In this document: positions 7,469 to 15,191 of the stretch, in pieces
How the letters are laid out: each line of letters opens with the position of its first letter
How positions within the stretch are numbered: position 1 is the first letter of the stretch
Made by a program: the position numbers and the translations under genes
Notes under the pieces: generated by a model
The model's database searches: none
What the model saw: only the letters and a program-made list of their open reading frames with translations
What the model was told of the DNA's origin: nothing
Origin: Pedococcus sp031456495
GTDB lineage: Bacteria > Actinomycetota > Actinomycetes > Actinomycetales > Dermatophilaceae
Direction of reading: 5' to 3'
Assembly: GCF_031456495.1 (NCBI RefSeq)
Contig: NZ_JAVDUW010000003.1
Coordinates: 372,001 to 436,000, forward strand
Length of the DNA: 64,000 nucleotides

Positions 7469-8671
7469 CTATTCCGCCGGGGCGGCCGAGAGGCCGGTGC
7501 ACGCCCGGGCCTGCGTCCAGAGCGTGTGCAGGCGTGCGGTGTCCCTCGCGCCGGGCACCCTCGGTATGCCGTCGGTGCCGATGAGCATGGGCGTCCAGGT
7601 CGCGCTGCGGACGGCGCTCGCGCCGCCGCGGGAGGTGCCCCTGGCGGCCGCCACGTCGACGGAGAGGGTGAGGACGCCCGAGCGCGAGTCGGGCTCGCGG
7701 CTGCGCCACCAGACGAAGTTGCCGAGGCCGAAGTCGACGAAGGCGCGCCCGAGCCAGCCGGCGCCGTTGACCCGGTGGGAGTGGCCACCGACGACGATGT
7801 CGGCACCGGCCTCCTCGAGGACGCGAGCGGTGTCGGTGGAGAGCCGGTCGGGGCACTGCTGGTAGTCGGTGCCCCAGTGCAGGAAGACGACGACGAGGTC
7901 GTAGCGGCGCGAGGCGCGCTCGACCGCAGCGCGGATCCGCGTCGTCGGCATGCTCGAGGCGATGCCGCCCTTGCCGGGACCCGCCGAGTACCGCGCGAGG
8001 GTCATCTCGTAGACCTGCGACACCCCGAACACCGCGACCGTCAGGCCTTTGGCCCGCAGGACTGCCGGCGCGAACGCCTCGTCCTCGTCCCGGCCGATGC
8101 CCACGACGGGGATCGGGCTCGTGCGCATGGCGGCGAGGGTGTCCTGCAGCCCGACCGGTCCGTAGTCGACGCCGTGGTTGTTCGCCATGCTCACCGCGTC
8201 CACCCCTGCGCCTGCCACGGTGTCGAGGGCCGAGGCGGGCGCGCGGAAGTGGAACTCCTTGCCGATCTTCGTGCCCCGCTGCGTGACCGCGGTCTCGAGG
8301 TTCGCGACGGAGAGGTCGGCCGCGCCGAGGGTCGACCGCAGCTCGGCGAGCCCATGGGGGTCGCGGGCGAGCGGCGCGAGGTGGTCCTCGAAGTGGATGT
8401 CACCCGCGAACGCCATCGTGAGCGTCCCGGGGTCGCCCGCCGCCCGGGCCGCAGGAGTGGTTGCACCACGGGCGGGCGTTGAGGTGGTGGCCCTGCGGGA
8501 CGGCGTCGCGGTCGCCTGCGGCGCGGTGGTCGGGCCCCCGGTCGCCGCGTTCGGGCCCCCGGACGCGCCGCCCGTGCCCGGACCCCCGGCGGCCGGGCCG
8601 TCGGCCGTCGAGCACCCCGCGGCCAGGAGCAGGCACAGGGCCGTCGCCGTGCCGGTCAGCAAGGGGCGCAT
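7469..8671 (-). CDS. CapA-family putative metallophosphatase lipoprotein
   Basis: 400 aa. Residues 1-20 form a lipoprotein signal ending LLAAGC with the lipidated Cys20; about 60 residues of Ala/Thr/Pro/Gly linker follow, then a CapA (poly-gamma-glutamate synthesis) calcineurin-like domain. Metal-site signatures are visible: GDIHFED, ANLETAV, MANNHGVDYG, LHWGTDY and GGHSHRVN. Such proteins act on the outer face of the membrane; poly-glutamate synthesis is doubtful because no capB/capC neighbours exist here, so a wall or phosphoester role is possible. TACACT (minus strand, 8685-8680) ends 8 nt before the ATG, indicating a leaderless or near-leaderless mRNA. Confidence 0.82.
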   Translation of the reverse strand: MRPLLTGTATALCLLLAAGCSTADGPAAGGPGTGGASGGPNAATGGPTTAPQATATPSRRATTSTPARGATTPAARAAGDPGTLTMAFAGDIHFEDHLAPLARDPHGLAELRSTLGAADLSVANLETAVTQRGTKIGKEFHFRAPASALDTVAGAGVDAVSMANNHGVDYGPVGLQDTLAAMRTSPIPVVGIGRDEDEAFAPAVLRAKGLTVAVFGVSQVYEMTLARYSAGPGKGGIASSMPTTRIRAAVERASRRYDLVVVFLHWGTDYQQCPDRLSTDTARVLEEAGADIVVGGHSHRVNGAGWLGRAFVDFGLGNFVWWRSREPDSRSGVLTLSVDVAAARGTSRGGASAVRSATWTPMLIGTDGIPRVPGARDTARLHTLWTQARACTGLSAAPAE

Positions 8672-8679
8672 GGGCGCCG

Positions 8680-8699
8680 AGTGTAGGTCGCCCTAGGAT
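8680..8699. promoter_or_regulatory. Back-to-back leaderless promoters for capA-like and pabB genes
   Basis: Minus strand -10 TACACT (8685-8680) serves the lipoprotein gene; plus strand -10 TAGGAT (8694-8699) ends 7 nt before the pabB GTG. The two hexamers are only 8 bp apart, so each promoter's upstream half overlaps the other gene's start region. Confidence 0.6.
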
Positions 8700-8706
8700 C
8701 GCCGAC

Positions 8707-9735
8707 GTGGAGGCGCCAGCGTCGGGGCACGCCCGGTTCGGGTCGCTGCTGGCCACCCGGCCCGTCGAGGTCCGGCGGGACGTGTCGCGCCTCGACAGCG
8801 GGTTCTGGGCGCTCGTCGTCACCTTCGAGGGCGACGTCACCGCCGTGCGCTTCGCCGAGGTCGACCGCGACGCCGAGCCGGCCGACCCTGTCCCGTGGTC
8901 GCCGCTGGACCGGGAGTGGGGCACGAGCCTGGACCACGCGGCATACCTCGACGGCGTGCGGGAAGTGCGGGAGCGGATCGCGGCCGGGACGGTCTACCAG
9001 GTCAACCTCTGCCGCGTGCTGTCCCACCGGCTGCCGGAGGAGGCGGACCTCGACGGGCTCGCGCAGCTGCTCGCGCGGGGCAACCCGGCCCCGCACGCCG
9101 GGCGCGTGCACGTTCCCGGCGCCGGGCTCGACGTCGTCTGCGCCAGCCCCGAGGCGTACCTCCTGCGCGACGGCGACCGGCTGGAGTCGCGCCCCATCAA
9201 GGGCACCGCCGTCACGCTCGAGGCGATGCTGCCCAAGGACTTCGCCGAGAACGTCATGATCGTCGACCTCGTCCGCAACGACCTGTCGCACGTCTGCCGC
9301 GAGGGCACCGTCCGGGTCGACGCGCTCTGCCGCCCCGAGGAGCACCCCGGCCTCGTGCACCTCGTGTCGGCCGTGAGCGGCGAGCTGCGGCCGGGCGTGG
9401 GGTGGGGTGACGTCCTGGCCGCGACGTTCCCCCCGGGCTCGGTGTCCGGTGCGCCGAAGCACACCGCCCTCCAGGCCATCGCCGACCTCGAACCCACGGT
9501 GCGCGGCCCGTACTGCGGCGCCGTCGGCTGGGTCGACGGCGACACCGGGCAGGCGGAACTCGCGGTCGGCATCCGGTCGTTCTGGGCAGACCGGGACGCG
9601 GCCGGTGGACGGTGGCTGCGGTTCGGGGCCGGTGCGGGCATCACCTGGGGGTCGGACCCCGAGCAGGAATGGGTGGAGACCCAGGTGAAGTCCCGACGGC
9701 TGGTGGGGCTGGCGTCTGGAAGGGTGGAGGCATGA
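8707..9735 (+). CDS. pabB: Aminodeoxychorismate synthase component I (chorismate-binding)
   Basis: 342 aa chorismate-binding enzyme: PIKGT near residue 163, ENVMIVDLVRND near 180 and FPPGSVSGAPK near 240, the signatures of PabB/TrpE proteins. It converts chorismate plus ammonia to 4-amino-4-deoxychorismate for folate. The downstream, overlapping pabC (ATGA) supports PabB over anthranilate synthase. The glutaminase subunit PabA is not in the window. GTG at 8707 is chosen because TAGGAT ends 7 nt before it and no ribosome binding site is seen. Confidence 0.9.
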   Translation: MEAPASGHARFGSLLATRPVEVRRDVSRLDSGFWALVVTFEGDVTAVRFAEVDRDAEPADPVPWSPLDREWGTSLDHAAYLDGVREVRERIAAGTVYQVNLCRVLSHRLPEEADLDGLAQLLARGNPAPHAGRVHVPGAGLDVVCASPEAYLLRDGDRLESRPIKGTAVTLEAMLPKDFAENVMIVDLVRNDLSHVCREGTVRVDALCRPEEHPGLVHLVSAVSGELRPGVGWGDVLAATFPPGSVSGAPKHTALQAIADLEPTVRGPYCGAVGWVDGDTGQAELAVGIRSFWADRDAAGGRWLRFGAGAGITWGSDPEQEWVETQVKSRRLVGLASGRVEA

Positions 9736-10577
9736 GCAACGAGCCGAGGGTGTGGGTCAACGGCAGGCTGACCGGCGTCGACGAGCCGTCGATCGCGGCG
9801 CTCGACCACGGGGTGACGGTCGGCGACGGGGGGTTCGAGACGGCCAAGATCGACCGGGGGCAGGTCTTCGCGGCCACCCGGCACGCGCGACGGCTCGACC
9901 GCACGCTGGCGGGGCTCGGGCTGCCGCCGGCCGACCACGACCACATCGCCGAAGGGGTCGAGGCAGTCCTGGGCTCCGGCCCGCAGATCGACTTCGGCCG
10001 CCTGCGCTACTCGGTGACCGGGGGAGCGGGGCCGCTCGGCTCCGACCGCGACTCCAGCCCGCTGACCTACATCGTCACCGCCGGCGCGCAGCCGCGACCG
10101 CCGGCCAGCGCGGCGGTCGCCGTGGTGCCGTGGGTCCGCAACGAGCGGTCCGCCGTCGCCGGCCTCAAGACGACCTCGTATGCCGAGAACGTCGTCGCAC
10201 TCGCGTACGCCAAGGAGCGCGGCGCGATCGAGGCGGTCTTCGGCAACACCCGGGGCGAGCTGTGCGAGTGCACCGGGTCCAACGTCTTCGTCGTCGTCGA
10301 CGGGGTCGTCATGACCCCGCCGCTGGAGTCGGGCTGCCTGGCCGGCATCACCCGCGAGGTCGCCATCGAGTGGTGCCGGGAGGACGGCATGGACGTCCGC
10401 GAGCAGACCCTGCCGCTGGAGGTGCTCCGCGACGCCGACGAGGTCTTCATCACCAGCTCGACCAAGGACGTCCTGGCCGTCCACGCCGTCGACGACCGGT
10501 CCCTCGAACCGGGGCCGGTGACAGCGCGAGCCGCAGCCGTCTTCGCACGGCTGTCCGCCGAGCGGGTCGACCCGTGA
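9732..10577 (+). CDS. pabC: Aminodeoxychorismate lyase (class IV aminotransferase fold)
   Basis: 281 aa PLP fold-type IV enzyme. The catalytic lysine is expected to be Lys146 in GLKTTSYAENV; LDHGVTVGDGGFET and CTGSNVFVVVDG are family motifs. It releases pyruvate from aminodeoxychorismate to give p-aminobenzoate. A branched-chain or D-amino-acid aminotransferase is the alternative, but position directly after pabB with a 4-base overlap favours PabC. Its stop overlaps the GTG of the next gene. Confidence 0.88.
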   Translation: MSNEPRVWVNGRLTGVDEPSIAALDHGVTVGDGGFETAKIDRGQVFAATRHARRLDRTLAGLGLPPADHDHIAEGVEAVLGSGPQIDFGRLRYSVTGGAGPLGSDRDSSPLTYIVTAGAQPRPPASAAVAVVPWVRNERSAVAGLKTTSYAENVVALAYAKERGAIEAVFGNTRGELCECTGSNVFVVVDGVVMTPPLESGCLAGITREVAIEWCREDGMDVREQTLPLEVLRDADEVFITSSTKDVLAVHAVDDRSLEPGPVTARAAAVFARLSAERVDP

Positions 10578-11059
10578 CCGGCCAGCAGCCCTCGTCGACC
10601 GGCCAGCAGCCGCCGTCGCAGCTCGAGCCGGGCGAGCGCGAGGGCACGGAGCAGGAGGACGACGACGACTGGGCGTGGCGCCGTCGCATCCGGTCCAACC
10701 CGCACAGCTACCGCATCTACCGCTGGGTCGTCGGGATCGTCGGCACGCTGGTCACCCTCGGTGGGCTCATCGCGGTGCCGGCGCCGGGGCCGGGCTGGCT
10801 CATCGTCTTCGTCGGCGTCGGGATCCTGGCCTCGGAGTTCGAGTGGGCGCAGCGCCTGCTGCACTGGGGGCGCGCCCGGCTCGACGACTGGAACGCCTGG
10901 CTGGCGCCAAAGCCGTGGTGGTTCAAGGGCCTCGTCGGTCTGGCCACGCTGGTGCTCGTGCTGGCGATCTTCTACGGGCTGTTCCTGCTCTCCGGGGTGC
11001 CCGGGTTCTTCCCCGACCTCATCGAGGAGCGCCTGACCCGCCTGCCGGGCCTCGGCTGA
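10574..11059 (+). CDS. PGPGW-motif membrane protein (TIGR02611-like)
   Basis: 161 aa. An acidic, Gln/Ser-rich N-terminus (about 35 residues) precedes two membrane segments, around residues 52-90 and 115-142. The hallmark PAPGPGWLIVFVGVGILASEF identifies the actinobacterial family of small membrane proteins of unknown function. GTG start overlaps the pabC stop (GTGA), so it is translationally coupled to folate genes, though no functional link is known. Confidence 0.82.
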   Translation: MTGQQPSSTGQQPPSQLEPGEREGTEQEDDDDWAWRRRIRSNPHSYRIYRWVVGIVGTLVTLGGLIAVPAPGPGWLIVFVGVGILASEFEWAQRLLHWGRARLDDWNAWLAPKPWWFKGLVGLATLVLVLAIFYGLFLLSGVPGFFPDLIEERLTRLPGLG

Positions 11060-11078
11060 CCCGGGAGCGGGACCCGGA

Positions 11079-11128
11079 TTTCACCTCGGGGCGCGGGTGC
11101 GGCTATTCTTCGGCGAGCCCGCAAGGGC
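11079..11128 (+). promoter_or_regulatory. tRNA-Val promoter and leader hairpin
   Basis: TTTCAC (11079-11084) and TATTCT (11104-11109) form a plausible -35/-10 pair. The predicted leader contains GCCC-GCAA-GGGC (11117-11128), a stem capped by a GNRA tetraloop, ending three bases before the tRNA. Confidence 0.55.
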
Positions 11129-11131
11129 GCT

Positions 11132-11208
11132 GGACGTGTAGCTCAGTTGGTTAGAGCGTTCGCTTCACACGCGAGAGGCCAGGGGTTCGAGTCCCTTCAC
11201 GTCCACCA
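11132..11208 (+). tRNA. tRNA-Val (anticodon CAC)
   Basis: Complete cloverleaf: acceptor GGACGTG pairs with CACGTCC (11198-11204), D-arm GCTC...GAGC, anticodon loop TTCACAC with CAC read as valine, T-loop TTCGAGT, discriminator A at 11205 and an encoded CCA (11206-11208). Confidence 0.95.
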
Positions 11209-11314
11209 CCCGCACGACACCCGGACCCATCTCCCGACGGAGGTGGGTCTGCGCGTTTCTGGGGTCCCGCCCGAGGCGCCCCCGTGGTGCCGTGGGAGCA
11301 GGAGGGGAACCACC

Positions 11315-11467
11315 ATGACCCAGCACCGCGACCACCGCAGCATCGTCCACCCGTCCCGCCCCGCCGCGCCCGCTCCGCCCGGGGGCGCCGCGCCCGTGCC
11401 GGTCCCGCGCCTGCTCGTGCAGGGCGCCGGCGACGGGCTGAGCCTGCGGCTCGCGGCGCCGCGCTGA
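11315..11467 (+). CDS. Small hypothetical protein
   Basis: 50 codons: a His/Arg-rich start (MTQHRDHRS) followed by Pro/Ala/Gly-rich sequence ending LLVQGAGDGLSLRLAAPR. I do not recognise it. The main support is a strong AGGAGG (11300-11305) at good distance from the ATG at 11315. It lies alone between tRNA-Val and the MOSC-like gene. The tail resembles a short amphipathic stretch; no signal peptide or metal motif is evident. Chance open frames are common in such GC-rich DNA, so the gene is only moderately likely. Confidence 0.45.
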   Translation: MTQHRDHRSIVHPSRPAAPAPPGGAAPVPVPRLLVQGAGDGLSLRLAAPR

Positions 11468-11503
11468 CCCGCGCGGGCCGGCCGCCCGGCATACGATCGA
11501 AGG

Positions 11504-11920
11504 GTGGAGCAGGCAACCGGCGCGACCGTGACCACGATCCACGTGTACCCCGCCAAGGGGGAGCCCGGGCAGGAGCTGTCGACGGTCGAGGTCGGGTCCG
11601 GGGGCCTGCACGGCGACCGGCCCAAGAAGGCCGCGGTCATGGTGCTCTCCGCCGACGACACGACCGGCGCCCGGGCCAACCTCGTGGTGACGATGCCGCC
11701 GGAGGAGCTCTCGGCCGCCGTCGGGGGAGTCCTGCGCGTGGGCACCGTCGTGCTGGAGGTCACCGGGCCGGCCGGCAGCTGCCCCGGTGTGTATGCCGCG
11801 GTGCGCCGTCCCGGCACGGTCTCGGTCGGCGACCCCGCGGTCGTGGGCGAGGCGGATGACATGGACGACGAGTCCGGCCACGCGGCCGACGTGTCCAGTG
11901 GCACAGGGGAACCCGCGTGA
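11504..11920 (+). CDS. MOSC-domain-like protein
   Basis: 138 aa. GSGGLHGDRPKKAAVMVLS, then ANLVVTM, VGGVLRVGTVVLEVTGPAGSCPGV fit the beta-barrel MOSC fold with its conserved cysteine (in SCPGV). MOSC domains handle sulfur for molybdenum cofactor or reduce N-hydroxylated compounds; no molybdenum genes are nearby, so the function is open. GTG at 11504 is chosen because TACGAT (11492-11497) ends 6 nt before it, the leaderless layout used across this window. The acidic C-terminal tail is probably disordered. Confidence 0.7.
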   Translation: MEQATGATVTTIHVYPAKGEPGQELSTVEVGSGGLHGDRPKKAAVMVLSADDTTGARANLVVTMPPEELSAAVGGVLRVGTVVLEVTGPAGSCPGVYAAVRRPGTVSVGDPAVVGEADDMDDESGHAADVSSGTGEPA

Positions 11921-11952
11921 CGACCGCCGAGAGGACGGCATAGGGTCGGCCC

Positions 11953-13368
11953 GTGGGTTCGGACGTCGAGGTGGGGCAGGGGCAGCACGCCCGGGACGCG
12001 CACGACCCCCGCGCAGCCCACGACCGCGCGGTCGAGCGGCTGCTCGCCAGCTACCGCGCCATCCCGCCGGGTGCGCCGGTGCGGCTGGCCAAGAAGACCT
12101 CGAACCTCTTCCGCGCCAGGGCGGCCACCTCGGCCCCCGGCCTGGACGTGAGCGGGCTCGGCGGCGTCATCGGGATCGACCCCGTCGCACGGACGGCCGA
12201 CGTGCAGGGCATGTGCACCTACGAGGACCTCGTCGACGCCACGCTGCCGCACGGCCTCGTCCCGCTCGTGGTGCCGCAGCTCAAGACGATCACCCTCGGT
12301 GGGGCGGTCACCGGCCTCGGCATCGAGTCGACGTCCTTCCGCTCCGGCCTGCCGCACGAGTCGGTCCTCGAGATGGACGTGCTCACCGGCGCCGGCGAGG
12401 TCGTCACCGCCCGTCCCGAGGGCGAGCACGCAGACCTGTTCCACGCCTTCCCGAACTCCTACGGAACCCTCGGCTACGCGACCCGGCTGCGGATCGAGCT
12501 CGAGCCGGTCGAGCCGTGGGTCGAGCTGCGGCACGTGCGGTTCCACGACCTCGAGACCCTCGTGGCGACGATCGGCGACATCGCCGCGAGCGGCGAGCAC
12601 GGCGGGTTCGTCGTCGACTACCTCGACGGGGTCGTCTTCACCGCGACCGAGGCCTACCTGACCCTGGGCCGGCGCACCGCCGCACCGGGGCCGGTGAGCG
12701 ACTACACGGGCCAGCAGGTCTACTACCGCTCGATCCAGCACGACTCGCCGGTGCCCAAGGTCGACCGGCTCACGACGTACGACTACCTCTGGCGGTGGGA
12801 CACCGACTGGTTCTGGTGCAGCCGGGCCTTCGGCGCGCAGGACCCGCGGATCCGGCGCATCTGGCCGCGGCGCTACCGCCGGAGCTCGTTCTACTGGAAG
12901 CTGATCGCGCTCGACCACCGCTACGAGATCGCCGACCGGCTCGAGGCTCGCAAGGGTCGCCCGCCGCGCGAGCGGGTGGTCCAGGACGTCGAGGTGCCGC
13001 TGGGCCGCACGGCCGAGTTCCTCCACTGGTTCCTGCGCGAGGTGCCGATCGAGCCCATCTGGCTCTGCCCCGTGCAGACCAGGGGCAGCTGGCCCCTGTA
13101 CCCGCTCCAGCCCGGCGAGCTCTACGTCAACGTCGGCTTCTGGTCCACGGTCCCGCGCGACCCGTCCGACCCCGGACACACGAACCGCCTGGTCGAGGAC
13201 GAGGTCACCCGCCTCGACGGGCACAAGTCGCTGTACTCCGACGCGTACTACGACGAGGAGACCTTCTGGCGGCTCTACGGCGGTGACGACTACGGGGGTG
13301 TGAAACAGCGCTACGACCCCGACTCCCGGCTCCTCGACCTCTACTCCAAGGCGGTGCGACGCAAGTGA
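11953..13368 (+). CDS. tmsA: FAD-binding oxidoreductase, probable 10-methylene fatty acyl reductase
   Basis: 471 aa with an N-terminal FAD-binding PCMH-type domain (about 40-200; QLKTITLGGAVTGLGIES) and an aromatic-rich C-terminal substrate domain (WRWDTDWFWCSRAFGAQ). It overlaps, by GTGA, a SAM-dependent methyltransferase of the cyclopropane-synthase family. This pairing matches bfaA/bfaB or tmsA/tmsB of other actinobacteria (Rv0449c and ufaA1 in M. tuberculosis), where the methyltransferase adds a methylene to oleoyl phospholipid and this flavoprotein reduces it to 10-methylstearate. TAGGGT (11941-11946) ends 6 nt before the GTG, so it is probably leaderless. Confidence 0.82.
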   Translation: MGSDVEVGQGQHARDAHDPRAAHDRAVERLLASYRAIPPGAPVRLAKKTSNLFRARAATSAPGLDVSGLGGVIGIDPVARTADVQGMCTYEDLVDATLPHGLVPLVVPQLKTITLGGAVTGLGIESTSFRSGLPHESVLEMDVLTGAGEVVTARPEGEHADLFHAFPNSYGTLGYATRLRIELEPVEPWVELRHVRFHDLETLVATIGDIAASGEHGGFVVDYLDGVVFTATEAYLTLGRRTAAPGPVSDYTGQQVYYRSIQHDSPVPKVDRLTTYDYLWRWDTDWFWCSRAFGAQDPRIRRIWPRRYRRSSFYWKLIALDHRYEIADRLEARKGRPPRERVVQDVEVPLGRTAEFLHWFLREVPIEPIWLCPVQTRGSWPLYPLQPGELYVNVGFWSTVPRDPSDPGHTNRLVEDEVTRLDGHKSLYSDAYYDEETFWRLYGGDDYGGVKQRYDPDSRLLDLYSKAVRRK

Positions 13369-14672
13369 CGATCCTCAAGACCAACCGGCACGACACCGGT
13401 ACGGCGGAGCGCCTCTCCATGGCGCAGATCCTCGACGCGGTCACCCGCGGTGAGGTCCCGCTGCGCTTCACGGCATACGACGGCTCGGCCACCGGGCCCG
13501 AGGACGCGCCCTACGGGCTGCACCTTAGGACCCCGCGCGGCGCGAGCTACATCGCGACGGCGCCCGGCGACCTCGGCATGGCGCGCGCGTACGTCGCGGG
13601 CGACCTCGACCTGCGCGGCGTCCACCCCGGCGACCCGTACCCGCTGCTCGCCGCGATGGGCGACCTGCACTTCTCCCTGCCGTCGCCGCGGATGGCCGCC
13701 ACGATCGCGCGCTCGCTCGGCGTCGACCTGCTCAAGCCGCCGCCGCCCCCGCCGCAGGAGGCGCTGCCGCATTGGCGCCGTGTCGCAGAAGGCCTGCGGC
13801 ACAGCAAGACCCGCGACGCCGAGGCGATCCACCACCACTACGACGTCTCCAACCGGTTCTACGAGATGGTCCTCGGGCCGTCGATGACCTACACCTGCGC
13901 CTGCTTCCCGACCGAGGACGCGACGCTGGAGGAGGCGCAGGAGAACAAGTACCGCCTCGTCTTCGACAAGCTCCGGCTCAAGGAGGGCGACCGCCTCCTC
14001 GACATCGGCTGTGGCTGGGGCGGGATGGTCCGGTATGCCGCACGGCGCGGCGTGCGCGTCATCGGCGCCACCCTGTCGCGCGAGCAGGCGCAGTGGGCGC
14101 AGGAGGCGATCCGCCGCGAGGGCCTGCAGGACCTGGCCGAGGTGCGCTTCAGCGACTACCGCGACATCGCCGAGACCGGGTTCGACGCGGTGTCCTCGAT
14201 CGGCCTCACCGAGCACATCGGCGTCAAGAACTACCCGTCGTACTTCCGGTTCATCGAGTCGAAGCTGCGCCCGGGCGGCCTGCTGCTCAACCACTGCATC
14301 ACCCGGCCCGACAACAAGCGGACGTCGACCGGCGCCTTCATCGACCGGTACGTGTTCCCCGACGGCGAGCTCACCGGCTCCGGCACGATCATCGCCGCCA
14401 TCCAGGACATCGGGATGGAGGTGCGGCACGAGGAGAACCTGCGCGAGCACTACGCGAAGACGCTCGCCGGGTGGTGCGCCTACCTGGAGCAGAACTGGGA
14501 CGAGTGCGTCGCCGACGTCGGCGAGGCCACCGCTCGCGTGTGGGGCCTGTACATGGCCGGGTCGCGGCTGGGCTTCGACCGCAACGTCGTGCAGCTGCAC
14601 CAGGTGCTGGCGGTCAAGCTCGGCGCCAAGGGCGACGCGGGCCTCCCGCTGCGGCCGTGGTGGCAGGCCTGA
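13365..14672 (+). CDS. tmsB: SAM-dependent fatty acyl phospholipid methyltransferase (cyclopropane synthase family)
   Basis: 435 aa: N-terminal lipid-binding region (1-150) including AYVAGDLDL, then a SAM-binding Rossmann domain with LDIGCGWGGM and the family signature YDVSNRFYEMVLGPSMTYTC around residues 163-182. It transfers a methyl group from SAM to the double bond of membrane-lipid oleoyl chains; together with the coupled reductase it should yield 10-methyl branched acids rather than cyclopropanes. Alternative: a plain cyclopropane synthase, less likely given the fused operon. GTG start overlaps the tmsA stop. Confidence 0.85.
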   Translation: MTILKTNRHDTGTAERLSMAQILDAVTRGEVPLRFTAYDGSATGPEDAPYGLHLRTPRGASYIATAPGDLGMARAYVAGDLDLRGVHPGDPYPLLAAMGDLHFSLPSPRMAATIARSLGVDLLKPPPPPPQEALPHWRRVAEGLRHSKTRDAEAIHHHYDVSNRFYEMVLGPSMTYTCACFPTEDATLEEAQENKYRLVFDKLRLKEGDRLLDIGCGWGGMVRYAARRGVRVIGATLSREQAQWAQEAIRREGLQDLAEVRFSDYRDIAETGFDAVSSIGLTEHIGVKNYPSYFRFIESKLRPGGLLLNHCITRPDNKRTSTGAFIDRYVFPDGELTGSGTIIAAIQDIGMEVRHEENLREHYAKTLAGWCAYLEQNWDECVADVGEATARVWGLYMAGSRLGFDRNVVQLHQVLAVKLGAKGDAGLPLRPWWQA

Positions 14673-14720
14673 GGTCTCGAGCCCGGTGACGGCAGCCCGG
14701 GCTGAGGGGAGAAGCCGCAC

Positions 14721-15146
14721 GTGGAGCAACGCGTCTCGCTGGTGACGCTCGGGGTCCGCGACCTCGGGCGCGCCCGCGCGTTCTACGAGGCGCTGGGCTG
14801 GCGCCGCGGTGACGACAACGAGGACGTCGTGTTCTTCCAGTGCGGCGGCATGGTCGTGGCGCTGTGGTCGCGGGAGGAGCTTGCCGCCGACTCGGCCGTC
14901 GAGGACGGCGGGGGCTGGGGCGGCGTGACCCTGGCGCTCAACCTGCGCTCACCGGAGGAGGTCGACGCCACGCTCGCCGAGGCGGCAGCGGCCGGCGGCG
15001 CCATCGGGCGCGCGGGGGCGGAGACCTCCTGGGGCGGCTACTCGGGCGTGTTCGTCGACCCCGACGGGCACCCGTGGGAGGTCGCGCACAACCCGTTCTG
15101 GGCGGTCACCGACGACGGCCGGACCCTCCTGCGTCCCGACGCCTGA
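14721..15146 (+). CDS. Glyoxalase/VOC-superfamily protein
   Basis: 141 aa vicinal-oxygen-chelate fold: VSLVTLGVRDLGRARAFYEALGW at the start and SGVFVDPDGHPWEVAHNPFW at the end, the usual halves of a single-domain VOC protein. Members include dioxygenases, resistance proteins and lyases; no substrate can be assigned. GTG start preceded by GGGGAGAAG. It stands alone between tmsB and a convergent acyl-CoA dehydrogenase gene. Confidence 0.82.
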   Translation: MEQRVSLVTLGVRDLGRARAFYEALGWRRGDDNEDVVFFQCGGMVVALWSREELAADSAVEDGGGWGGVTLALNLRSPEEVDATLAEAAAAGGAIGRAGAETSWGGYSGVFVDPDGHPWEVAHNPFWAVTDDGRTLLRPDA

Positions 15147-15191
15147 CCGGCCTGCTCAGGCGGACCGGCAGGCTGCCCGGTCCGGTCAGGC
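15141..15191. terminator. Nested hairpins between convergent genes
   Basis: CGGACCGG (15161-15168) pairs perfectly with CCGGTCCG (15177-15184), and GCCTGACCGG (15141-15150) pairs with CCGGTCAGGC (15182-15191). Two competing stems in a 39-bp convergent gap are a probable bidirectional terminator. Confidence 0.6.
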
